17,296 nt of DNA from Chitinophagaceae bacterium (GTDB lineage Bacteria > Bacteroidota > Bacteroidia > Chitinophagales > Chitinophagaceae), in assembly GCA_947461645.1 (NCBI GenBank), contig CANHMN010000010.1:1-17296 (forward strand). Direction: 5' to 3'. The notes under the pieces were generated by a model. The model worked only from the letters and a program-made list of their open reading frames with translations. It was not told the origin of the DNA and made no database searches. Below, one piece after another: positions 1-5,714 of this stretch. How positions within the stretch are numbered: position 1 is the first letter of the stretch; every line of letters begins with the position of its first letter. A program made the translations under genes and the position numbers.

Positions 1-135
1 TGTGTACAAACTGTAACAACCGCCCAATACAAATGCAACAATCACAAAAACCTGACAAAACCAGATAAATCTTGAAGATGACACCCAATTGTGGGTAAAA
101 TCTTTATGTGAGTTGTCTATAACTTCCTGGTGCAT
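1..135 (-). CDS. N-terminus of unidentified one-pass membrane protein (partial)
   Basis: An ATG at 133-135 on the minus strand opens a frame that runs without a stop to the window edge, giving 45 residues. The first about 22 residues are polar (MHQEVIDNSHKDF...). They are followed by a clear hydrophobic stretch, residues about 23-40 (FIWFCQVFVIVAFVLGG), which reads as one membrane helix or an uncleaved signal anchor. A perfect TAnnTTTG box lies 20 bp upstream of the ATG, which supports a real start here. The gene follows the glycosyltransferase on the same strand after a 48-bp gap, so the two may be co-transcribed or the box may give this gene its own promoter. I do not recognise the family; too little is visible to name a function. 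Confidence 0.6.
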   Translation of the reverse strand, partial: MHQEVIDNSHKDFTHNWVSSSRFIWFCQVFVIVAFVLGGCYSLYT

Positions 136-154
136 AACGATTTATTTACAGTTG

Positions 155-162
155 CAAAAATA
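155..162 (-). promoter_or_regulatory. Bacteroidota -7 box for the partial membrane protein gene
   Basis: Read on the minus strand this is TATTTTTG, an exact match to TAnnTTTG. It sits 19 bases before the ATG of the partial gene at 135. A TTTG lies 12 bp further upstream (175-178), closer than the usual -33 element, so the upstream half is weak. Confidence 0.4.
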
Positions 163-183
163 AGGACTAAAAGACAAAAAAAA

Positions 184-1209
184 TTATTTGTTACCAATAA
201 TTTCTGAAAAATACTTCCTACCCTTAAGGAAATAGGCAAATACGATACTACCGGAGTATATACCGCTCAATAAAGAAAAAGTCCTAGGTATTTTAGGAGT
301 GGGTACTTTTCTTGATAAAAGCCAAGAAAAAAATGCGAAATGCGCTTTTAATATTGCCACCCAATATCCCGAATCACCTTTCAATAATGCTCTCCAGGCC
401 GAAACGCCATCCAACAATAGCCTGAATGGTAGTTTAGTAACTATAGAAACAAGGGGAAGATTCTTTGCCATCATTATCAAATTGTTCCTGTAATTGAGAA
501 ACACTTTTTTAGAATTTCCCTTGGGTAAGGTTCCCCCTCCTACATGATATACCACAGAATGAGGTTGAACATAAACTTCGTAACCAAGTGATTTCATTCT
601 CCAACACAAATCAATCTCCTCTTGATGAGCAAAGAAATATTCATCAAACCCACCAACTTGCCAAAATGCTTTTACTTTCACAAAAAGTGCCGCTCCGCTT
701 GCCCAAAAACAAGGCACAGCTTCATTGTATTGCCCATGGTCTTTTTCACACGTATCAAATATCCTACCCCTTGAAAAAGGATAACCAAAACTGTCTATCC
801 AGCCCCCGGATGCTCCTGCATATTCAAAAGTTGACCTATTGTTGAAATCTAACAGCTTGGGTTGACAAGCAGCAATTTTGGGGTTGGATTCCATAAGATC
901 TATCACCGGCGTTATCCATTGTGGTGTCACTTCCACATCACTGTTCAACAATACATAATAGTCACTTTCAACCTGCTTCAATGCAGTATTGTAGCCTTTA
1001 GCAAAACCTTCATTTGTAGTATTATTAAGGATTCGCAGTTGAGGATAATTGGATTGAATAAAAGCAACGGAATCATCTGTTGATGCATTATCAGCAATAA
1101 TTATTTCCATGTTGGAATAAGTACTGCTCAATACAGACGGAAGAAATTTCTCAAGAAACTTTCTTCCATTCCAATTCAATATTACAACTGCAACGGATGG
1201 CTGACTCAT
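184..1209 (-). CDS. Glycosyltransferase family 2 protein (rhamnosyltransferase-like)
   Basis: A 341-residue GT-A fold enzyme predicted to move a sugar from a nucleotide-sugar donor onto a cell-surface glycan or lipid-linked acceptor on the cytoplasmic face. The N-terminus has the GT2 opening VAVVILNWNG (residues 6-15) and the nucleotide-binding IIIADNAST (37-44). The acidic metal-site region is VLLNSDVEV (86-94), with NSD in place of a strict DxD. The acceptor/catalytic region carries GGFDEYFFAHQEEIDLCWR (186-204), typical of the rhamnosyltransferase/WbbL-like subgroup. A hydrophobic, basic C-terminal part (about 250-330) may associate with the membrane. The ATG at 1209 is the natural start, directly before the GT2 core. 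It diverges from the histidine kinase gene and precedes a partial membrane protein gene on the same strand. The donor and acceptor cannot be read from sequence. Confidence 0.9.
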   Translation of the reverse strand: MSQPSVAVVILNWNGRKFLEKFLPSVLSSTYSNMEIIIADNASTDDSVAFIQSNYPQLRILNNTTNEGFAKGYNTALKQVESDYYVLLNSDVEVTPQWITPVIDLMESNPKIAACQPKLLDFNNRSTFEYAGASGGWIDSFGYPFSRGRIFDTCEKDHGQYNEAVPCFWASGAALFVKVKAFWQVGGFDEYFFAHQEEIDLCWRMKSLGYEVYVQPHSVVYHVGGGTLPKGNSKKVFLNYRNNLIMMAKNLPLVSIVTKLPFRLLLDGVSAWRALLKGDSGYWVAILKAHFAFFSWLLSRKVPTPKIPRTFSLLSGIYSGSIVFAYFLKGRKYFSEIIGNK

Positions 1210-1257
1210 TTATTTTAAAGTGAAAATTTAATCTTTGAACAACTTAAAGACAAGTAA

Positions 1258-1265
1258 CAAACTTA
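1258..1265 (-). promoter_or_regulatory. Possible -7 box for the glycosyltransferase gene
   Basis: The minus strand reads TAAGTTTG, an exact TAnnTTTG match, 48 bp upstream of the glycosyltransferase ATG in the divergent gap with the kinase gene. I see no good -33 element, so this rests on one box only. Confidence 0.3.
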
Positions 1266-1298
1266 CTGATTTTTATCGCCAATACCTTACTTTTACTT

Positions 1299-2453
1299 AT
1301 GTTTTCCTCTGCATTCAATTGGCGAACCGGTTTGGCTGTAATTGCCATCCTTATTGTTTCCGGTACCATTTTTTACTCCAACTACTTGGCAAAAAAAATT
1401 GCCATCGATGAAAAAATAAAGATAGAACAATGGGTACAAGCCATCAACGATATCAACAACGTTAATGCAAATGCTACCTCCAATCTTGCCGGAAAAATTC
1501 TTACTGAAAACAGCAAAGATATTCCTATGATTACTGTTACTGAATCTGACAGTATTCTTGATCATTACAATTTAGATACACTTAAAATTAACAACGACCC
1601 CAATTACCTCAAAGCTCAACTCAACCATTTTAAAAAAATCAATGAACCTGTAATTTGGATTAACCCCCTAAACCCCGATCAAACCAATTTTGTTTATTAC
1701 GGCGAATCGGATTTATTGATTCAAATAAAATACTTCCCAATTGTACAATTAATTATTGTAGGCTTATTTATCTTTCTAACTCTCATTGCTATTGGCGCGC
1801 GCAATCGCAGTACACAAAATCAGGTTTGGGTTGGAATGGCCAAAGAAACCGCGCATCAACTCGGCACTCCTATCTCCTCCTTGGAAGGCTGGATTGAAAT
1901 GCTAAAAACTTCAACAGGTGACAAACAAGTTGTTTATGAAATGCAAAAGGATGTTGACCGACTTAAATTGGTTAGCGACCGCTTCGGCAAAATCGGAAGC
2001 AAACCTCAATTGGAACCAACCAACATTATAAATCATGTTGAACAAATGGTTGATTACATAAAAGGCAGAGCAGGAGAAAAAATTCAATTCAAAGTCATCA
2101 AATCTTCAGGCGACAACATTTCTGCACACATCAATCCTCAATTGTTTGACTGGGTAATAGAGAATCTCCTCAAAAATGCGCTTGATGCTACAGGAGGGAA
2201 AGGAAAAATAACAGTAACTATTTCTACCGATAAAGCGCACGTCATTATTGACGTTTCAGATTCCGGTAAAGGAATTCTGAAAAAAAATATACCTCACCTG
2301 TTTAAACCAGGTTTTACAACAAAAAAAAGAGGTTGGGGTCTGGGCTTGTCTCTAAGCAAACGAATTATTGAGGAATACCATAAGGGTCAGCTGTTTTTAA
2401 AATCGAGTGAGGCCAATCACGAAACTACTTTCCGAATTATTTTAAACAAATAG
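1299..2453 (+). CDS. Membrane sensor histidine kinase (orphan)
   Basis: A 384-residue sensor kinase predicted to sense an envelope signal and phosphorylate a response regulator. One membrane helix lies at about residues 9-30 and a second at about 147-168, enclosing a periplasmic sensor of roughly 115 residues with no domain I recognise. The dimerisation/phosphoacceptor helix follows directly, with no visible HAMP linker: AKETAHQLGTPISSLEGW, phosphoacceptor H186. The ATPase domain has the N-box ENLLKNALDA (N293), the G1 box DVSDSGKGI and the G2 box GWGLGLSLSKRII. All catalytic elements are present, so it should be active. The HQLGTP form of the H-box is common among Bacteroidota kinases. There is no response regulator on either side, so its partner must be encoded elsewhere. 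The ATG at 1299 immediately precedes the first helix. Confidence 0.92.
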   Translation: MFSSAFNWRTGLAVIAILIVSGTIFYSNYLAKKIAIDEKIKIEQWVQAINDINNVNANATSNLAGKILTENSKDIPMITVTESDSILDHYNLDTLKINNDPNYLKAQLNHFKKINEPVIWINPLNPDQTNFVYYGESDLLIQIKYFPIVQLIIVGLFIFLTLIAIGARNRSTQNQVWVGMAKETAHQLGTPISSLEGWIEMLKTSTGDKQVVYEMQKDVDRLKLVSDRFGKIGSKPQLEPTNIINHVEQMVDYIKGRAGEKIQFKVIKSSGDNISAHINPQLFDWVIENLLKNALDATGGKGKITVTISTDKAHVIIDVSDSGKGILKKNIPHLFKPGFTTKKRGWGLGLSLSKRIIEEYHKGQLFLKSSEANHETTFRIILNK

Positions 2454-2495
2454 ACCCCTCTTCATTATAGATTTTATTTTTTGTTGCATAAAAAT

Positions 2496-2503
2496 TATCT
2501 TTG
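2496..2503 (+). promoter_or_regulatory. -7 promoter box of tRNA-Leu
   Basis: TATCTTTG is an exact match to the Bacteroidota TAnnTTTG box and lies 29 bp before the mature tRNA 5' end. The -33 region is T-rich (2472-2483) and includes TTTA at the expected distance rather than a perfect TTTG. It fits a short 5' leader removed by RNase P. Confidence 0.55.
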
Positions 2504-2532
2504 CAGCGCTCAAGGATTAATCCCAAGTAAAT

Positions 2533-2616
2533 GCGGCGATGGCGAAATTGGTAGACGCACTACCTTGAGGTGGTAGCGCCCGAAAGGGTGTGGGAGTTCG
2601 AATCTCCTTTGCCGCA
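2533..2616 (+). tRNA. tRNA-Leu (anticodon GAG)
   Basis: An 84-nt class II tRNA with a long variable arm. The acceptor stem pairs 2533-2539 (GCGGCGA) with 2609-2615 (TTGCCGC), with one G-T wobble. The anticodon stem is CTACC/GGTAG (2560-2564 with 2572-2576) around the loop TTGAGGT, giving anticodon GAG at 2567-2569, which reads CUC and CUU. The variable arm forms CCC-GAAA-GGG. The T arm is GGGAG-TTCGAAT-CTCCT (2592-2608). The discriminator is A2616. The genome continues CAT rather than CCA, so the tail must be added by the CCA enzyme, whose gene is at the other end of this window. The last 13 bases of the gene region (2605-2617) are duplicated at the end of the downstream repeats. Confidence 0.97.
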
Positions 2617-2617
2617 C
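2605..2617 (+). repeat. tRNA-end direct repeat (TCCTTTGCCGCAC), original copy
   Basis: These 13 bases span the T-stem end, acceptor 3' strand, discriminator and one base beyond. Exact copies occur at 2943-2955 and 3112-3124. A damaged copy, TCCTAGCCGCAC, is at 2775-2786. A duplicated tRNA 3' end flanking extra DNA is the usual footprint of site-specific integration into a tRNA gene, although no integrase is seen here. Confidence 0.8.
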
Positions 2618-2624
2618 ATAGAGT

Positions 2625-2653
2625 CCTGCACCACAAGGTGCGGGATTTTTTTT
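2625..2653 (+). terminator. Intrinsic terminator of tRNA-Leu (repeat unit 1)
   Basis: The stem CCTGCACC/GGTGCGGG (2625-2632 with 2637-2644) has eight pairs with one T-G wobble and the loop ACAA. It is followed by A and eight T (2646-2653). It lies 8 bp after the tRNA discriminator, the right place to end the tRNA transcript. Confidence 0.88.
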
Positions 2654-2688
2654 GCCTGCGAAGGAAACCACGTTTCCGTGAGCTAGGC
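2654..2688 (+). repeat. Nested palindrome within the repeat unit (copy 1 of 3)
   Basis: The inner arms GGAAAC and GTTTCC (2663-2668, 2672-2677) are perfect around CAC. Outer arms GCCT (2654-2657) and AGGC (2685-2688) flank them with unpaired bases between. An alternative overlapping pairing CACG/CGTG is possible at 2669-2680. The same element recurs at 169-bp steps. It looks like a REP-type stem, but no RAYT transposase is present in the window. Confidence 0.65.
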
Positions 2689-2780
2689 GAAAAAAATAAC
2701 GGACGAGCGCAGCGAGTACAGGACTGTAATGTAAGCCCCCCCTCCAGATAACGACGAGCGAAGCGAGGAGTAATTCCTAG

Positions 2781-2949
2781 CCGCACATAGATTCCTGCAC
2801 CACAAGGTGCGGGATTTTTTTTGCCTGCGAAGGAAACCACGTTTCCGTGAGCTAGGCGAAAGAAATAACGGACGAGCGCAGCGAGTACAGGACTGTAATG
2901 TAAGCCCCCCTCCAGATAACGACGAGCGAAGCGAGGAGTAATTCCTTTG
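2781..2949 (+). repeat. Repeat unit 2
   Basis: 169 bp. It differs from unit 1 by CATAGATTCC for CATAGAGTCC at its start, by GAAAGAAATAACG for GAAAAAAATAACG in the middle, by a six-C run, and by an intact TCCTTTG at its end. Otherwise it appears identical by eye. Confidence 0.93.
2794..2822 (+). terminator. Terminator copy in repeat unit 2
   Basis: Same stem, ACAA loop and eight-T tail as in unit 1, exactly 169 bp downstream. It would act only on read-through from the first terminator or on transcripts started within the array. Confidence 0.8.
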
Positions 2950-3118
2950 CCGCACATAGAGTCCTGCACCACAAGGTGCGGGATTTTTTTTGCCTGCGAA
3001 GGAAACCACGTTTCCGTGAGCTAGGCGAAAAAAATAACGGACGAGCTCAGCGAGTACAGGACTGTAATGTAAGCCCCCCTCCAGATAACGACGAGCGAAG
3101 CGAGGAGTAATTCCTTTG
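2950..3118 (+). repeat. Repeat unit 3
   Basis: 169 bp. It matches unit 1 at the CATAGAGTCC and GAAAAAAATAACG sites and unit 2 at the six-C run. It alone has GAGCTCAGCGAG for GAGCGCAGCGAG. It ends in an intact TCCTTTG-CCGCAC copy at 3112-3124, after which unrelated sequence (TTGGTC...) begins. Confidence 0.93.
2963..2991 (+). terminator. Terminator copy in repeat unit 3
   Basis: Third identical stem, loop and T tail, again 169 bp further on. It lies about 190 bp before the DUF2130 start codon, so it insulates that gene from tRNA read-through. Confidence 0.8.
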
Positions 3119-3124
3119 CCGCAC

Positions 3125-3156
3125 TTGGTCATTCTTTAGCAAAAGCTTTATATTTT
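3125..3156 (+). promoter_or_regulatory. Possible promoter of the DUF2130 gene
   Basis: TTG at 3125-3127 and TATATTTT at 3149-3156 (one mismatch to TAnnTTTG) are 21 bp apart, and the ATG is 22 bp beyond. The upstream element starts directly at the end of the repeat array. Confidence 0.35.
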
Positions 3157-3178
3157 TACAATACAACCCAATGATAAT

Positions 3179-4453
3179 ATGGCAAGTCAAATAAAATGTC
3201 CAAGCTGTGGTACAAGCTTCGATGCTGAACATGTAATGCAACATGAAATTGAAGCAAAATTACAGCAGCAATTTCAGGAAAAATGGAATACCCAACAATC
3301 CAAATTAGCGTCTGAAAAACAGCTACTGGAAACAGAATGGAAAAATTTCGAAGAGAAAAAAAATAGAGAAAATGAACTTTTTGCTGAAAAAATGAACAAG
3401 GAAAAAGCAAAAATGGAAAAAGAACTCGAAGAAAAAATCCGGGTTTCCTTAAATGACAATTACGAAAGCAAAATCAAACAACTGGAACAAAACAACCAGG
3501 ATACTGCCAACAAACTTCAACAAGCAAGAGAAAAAGAGCTTGAGTTCATCAAAAAAGAAAATGAACTGAAAGACAAGGAAGCGGAATTTGAACTAACCCT
3601 GCAAAGAAAGTTACAAGAAGAAAGAACCCAGCTAACCGAAACCATCAAAATACAAGAACAGGCTAAAAATGCACTGAAGGAAAATGAATACCTGCTGAAG
3701 TTCAAAGAAATGGAAAAACAATTGGAGACGCAAAAAAAGTTAGCTGATGAAATGAAAAGAAAAGCTGAACAAGGATCGATGCAACTGCAGGGCGAAGTTC
3801 AGGAAGAAGCCCTTGAAAATTTATTAAAAGCATTGTTCCCTTTTGATATTATTGAAGAAGTTGCCAAGGGAGTTAAGGGGGCTGATTGTATTCAAACGGT
3901 AAGAAACCAAAGCGGACAAATATGTGGCAAAATTATTTTTGAAAGCAAAAGAACAGAAAACTTTGCTTCAGATTGGATTGACAAATTAAAAACCGATATG
4001 GTTTCACAAAATGCAGATATTGCTGTAATCGTCACCAAAACTATGCCCAAAGATTTGCAACAGTTTGGCGAAAAAAACGGCATTTACATTTGTAATTTCA
4101 GGGAAGTGAGTAGCCTGGCAACTGTTCTCAGAAATGCCATAATCAAAATAGGAGAAGCCAAAAAAAGTCAGGAAAACAAAGGTGAAAAAATGGTTTCACT
4201 ATACAACTACTTAACGAGCCAAGAATTTGTTGGAAATTGGAGCTCCATTAGGGATGGTTTCAGAAACCTTCGTGGGATGTTGCAAAAAGAAAGGGAAGAT
4301 TTTGAAAAAAACTGGAAGAAGAAAGAAAAGCAAATTGAACTCATCATTCAAAACTCGCTACAAATCTCGGGCTCTATTGAGGGCATTTCCGGTCAGGACT
4401 CTTTCAACATGCAATTAGAAAATAATGCTGAAAAACCTGACTCAATAGAATAG
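3179..4453 (+). CDS. DUF2130 domain protein (coiled coil plus nuclease-like C-terminal half)
   Basis: A 424-residue cytoplasmic protein. The N-terminus has one CPxCG knuckle (KCPSCGTSFD, C8 and C11), half of a zinc ribbon that could be completed by dimerisation. Residues about 28-205 are a long, highly charged coiled coil rich in E, K and Q. The C-terminal half matches the DUF2130 family: FPFDIIEEVAKGVKGADCIQ and GKIIFESKRTENFASDW. D236 followed by E255-S-K257 after a hydrophobic strand resembles the D...(D/E)xK core of PD-(D/E)XK nucleases. That similarity is my reading of the motif; the family has no established role that I know of. The architecture (coiled coil then nuclease-like fold) recalls RmuC. 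The gene stands alone between the repeat array and a convergent phosphopantetheinyl transferase, 1 bp away. Confidence 0.88.
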   Translation: MASQIKCPSCGTSFDAEHVMQHEIEAKLQQQFQEKWNTQQSKLASEKQLLETEWKNFEEKKNRENELFAEKMNKEKAKMEKELEEKIRVSLNDNYESKIKQLEQNNQDTANKLQQAREKELEFIKKENELKDKEAEFELTLQRKLQEERTQLTETIKIQEQAKNALKENEYLLKFKEMEKQLETQKKLADEMKRKAEQGSMQLQGEVQEEALENLLKALFPFDIIEEVAKGVKGADCIQTVRNQSGQICGKIIFESKRTENFASDWIDKLKTDMVSQNADIAVIVTKTMPKDLQQFGEKNGIYICNFREVSSLATVLRNAIIKIGEAKKSQENKGEKMVSLYNYLTSQEFVGNWSSIRDGFRNLRGMLQKEREDFEKNWKKKEKQIELIIQNSLQISGSIEGISGQDSFNMQLENNAEKPDSIE

Positions 4454-4454
4454 T

Positions 4455-5099
4455 CTATAAAATACTGGTTCCATTAATATCTTGAATCAACCAGGACAAA
4501 ACATAATTTTCAAATACCAACCCTGCTACATTTAGCTCCATATTCAATTTGGTAAAAAATACTCCAACAATAAATTTTTCTCCTTCAAATGATATTGACC
4601 TGATTTGAATGTGCTGTTTAAAATCAACTTCTCCCCTGCCATACCATTTAAAAATGGTTTCCTTTACTGTCCAGCAAATCGTACAAAAGTCTTCAACAGA
4701 TAACAATGATTTTTCCTTCAGAAAAAACTCCTCTTCGGAAAGGAATTTTGTCCGAATGCCTAAGGGTTTATTGCTTTTTATCTCCAAATCTAATCCTGTT
4801 TGGAAAGAAGTACCAATCAACACACTTACATAATCACCAGAATGGGAAACTGAAAATTGATATTGCCTGGAAGCCAGATACGGCTTGCTCCCACTCCCGC
4901 CAATAACTTCGTGAAAGGGAAAATCAGGGATGCAATATTTCAGCAAATACCGCCCTGCAAGGTGCTGTAGCCTTTTTACCGCATTGGAAATCGGGTATTG
5001 AGCTTTAACCTCCTCTAAAAAAAAAGACTCCTCTTCTGTAATTTGCCAAACACACAAAGAAGCTGTTTCGTTGATATTTTGTTGATAAACCAATGGCAT
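4455..5099 (-). CDS. 4'-phosphopantetheinyl transferase (Sfp type)
   Basis: It transfers the phosphopantetheine arm of coenzyme A to a serine of acyl, peptidyl or aryl carrier proteins, making the holo form. The 214-residue product has the two halves expected of Sfp-type enzymes. The family motifs are FSVSHSGDY (82-90), GLDLEIK (102-108, Mg-binding D104 and E106) and WTVKETIFKW (143-152, E147 and K151). The frame is open upstream to an ATG at 5168, but that start would nearly touch the divergent dcd start. The added 23 residues (MYAYLLFCKN...) are not family-like, whereas MPLVYQQNIN at 5099 is the usual Bacteroidota start, so I use the latter. The stop is 1 bp from the convergent DUF2130 stop. 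No fatty acid or polyketide cluster adjoins it, so it is probably the general AcpS/Sfp activity of the cell. Confidence 0.9.
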   Translation of the reverse strand: MPLVYQQNINETASLCVWQITEEESFFLEEVKAQYPISNAVKRLQHLAGRYLLKYCIPDFPFHEVIGGSGSKPYLASRQYQFSVSHSGDYVSVLIGTSFQTGLDLEIKSNKPLGIRTKFLSEEEFFLKEKSLLSVEDFCTICWTVKETIFKWYGRGEVDFKQHIQIRSISFEGEKFIVGVFFTKLNMELNVAGLVFENYVLSWLIQDINGTSIL

Positions 5100-5170
5100 A
5101 TTACAAAAGCTGTTTTTATTATGAAAACCGAATTTGATATTTTTACAAAATAACAAATAAGCGTACACAA

Positions 5171-5707
5171 ATGATTTTAAGTGACAAAAGAATTTTGGAA
5201 GAGATGGACAAACAAACCATCAAAATAGAACCGTACAAGAGAGAATGTTTGGGCAGCAACAGTTACGATGTGCATTTGGGGAAAATACTGGCAACATACG
5301 ACAACAATGAATTGGATGCAAAAAAACACAACACCATCACCCACTTTGAAATACCGGATGAAGGATTTGTCTTGCTTCCAAACATGTTCTATTTAGGGGT
5401 TACAGAGGAATATACAGAAACCCATGCCCATGTTCCTTTTTTAGAGGGAAAATCTTCTACAGGCAGACTTGGTATAGATATTCACGCCACCGCCGGAAAA
5501 GGTGATGTGGGCTTTTGCGGGAACTGGACACTTGAAATATCTGTAAAACAACCCGTAAAAGTGTATAAAGGAATGCCTATCGGTCAATTGATTTATTTCC
5601 CTGTGGAAGGAGAAATTGAAGTCAAATACAACCAAAAATCTAATGCAAAGTACAGCGGACAACCTAACCTTCCAGTTGAAAGTATGATGTGGAAGAACAA
5701 ATTTTGA
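5171..5707 (+). CDS. dcd: dCTP deaminase
   Basis: It deaminates dCTP to dUTP, feeding dTMP synthesis through dUTPase; a soluble homotrimer in this family. The product is 178 residues, a usual length. It starts with the family signature MILSDKRILEEM and has GSNSYDVHLG near residue 28. The active-site block is GKSSTGRLGIDIHATAG (93-109), followed by VGFCGNWTLEI (113-123). The catalytic glutamate is E122. The spacing from K94 to E122 equals that between R110 and E138 of the E. coli enzyme, with R99 aligned to R115; the lysine at the first position is a mild deviation. A fused deaminase/dUTPase activity, known in some archaeal and mycobacterial members, cannot be excluded from sequence. It is divergent from the phosphopantetheinyl transferase and convergent with the DUF3810 gene (7-bp gap). 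Confidence 0.93.
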   Translation: MILSDKRILEEMDKQTIKIEPYKRECLGSNSYDVHLGKILATYDNNELDAKKHNTITHFEIPDEGFVLLPNMFYLGVTEEYTETHAHVPFLEGKSSTGRLGIDIHATAGKGDVGFCGNWTLEISVKQPVKVYKGMPIGQLIYFPVEGEIEVKYNQKSNAKYSGQPNLPVESMMWKNKF

Positions 5708-5714
5708 TTGCTCC

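Larger units (their letters stand above)
2612..2780 (+). repeat. Repeat unit 1 (begins inside the tRNA acceptor stem)
   Basis: 169 bp; its first bases are the tRNA acceptor 3' strand and discriminator. It contains a seven-C run (2736-2742), against six C in the other two. Its end junction reads TCCTAG before the next CCGCAC, one base shorter than TCCTTTG. The GAGCGC form of the first ACGAGCG motif is at 2703-2716. Confidence 0.93.
2612..3124 (+). repeat. Tandem array of three 169-bp units fused to the tRNA-Leu 3' end
   Basis: Three contiguous, near-identical direct repeats (2612-2780, 2781-2949, 2950-3118), followed by a last 6-base start of a fourth (3119-3124). Only a few substitutions separate the units. 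Each unit holds, in order: the end of the tRNA sequence (CCGCAC); an intrinsic terminator; the palindrome GGAAAC-CAC-GTTTCC nested in a wider GCCT...AGGC inverted repeat; two copies of ATAACG(G)ACGAGCG(C/A)AGCGAG 52 bp apart; and a junction that rebuilds TCCTTTG before the next CCGCAC. The array is visibly more GC-rich than its surroundings. It encodes no convincing protein. Together with the tRNA it accounts for the 725-bp stretch between the kinase and DUF2130 genes. Origin by integration, unequal crossover or copying by a REP-type mechanism cannot be separated from one sequence. Confidence 0.95.

Noticed and set aside
2612..3124. CRISPR array
   Set aside because: The repeats are 169 bp and contiguous, with no unique spacers between them, and there are no cas genes.
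2533..3124. Integrative element with its own integrase
   Set aside because: The tRNA-tail duplication fits integration, but there is no integrase, excisionase or cargo gene between the copies; only non-coding repeat is present.
2517..3244. Minus-strand open frames over the tRNA and repeat array (to about 150 residues)
   Set aside because: They are antisense translations of a tRNA gene and of a 169-bp non-coding repeat; the same peptide recurs in shifted frames as unit length is not a multiple of three. There is no domain and no credible start context.
5097..5168. Upstream ATG for the phosphopantetheinyl transferase (237 residues)
   Set aside because: The extra 23 residues are not family-like and would leave 2 bp to the divergent dcd start; MPLVYQQNIN matches the usual start.
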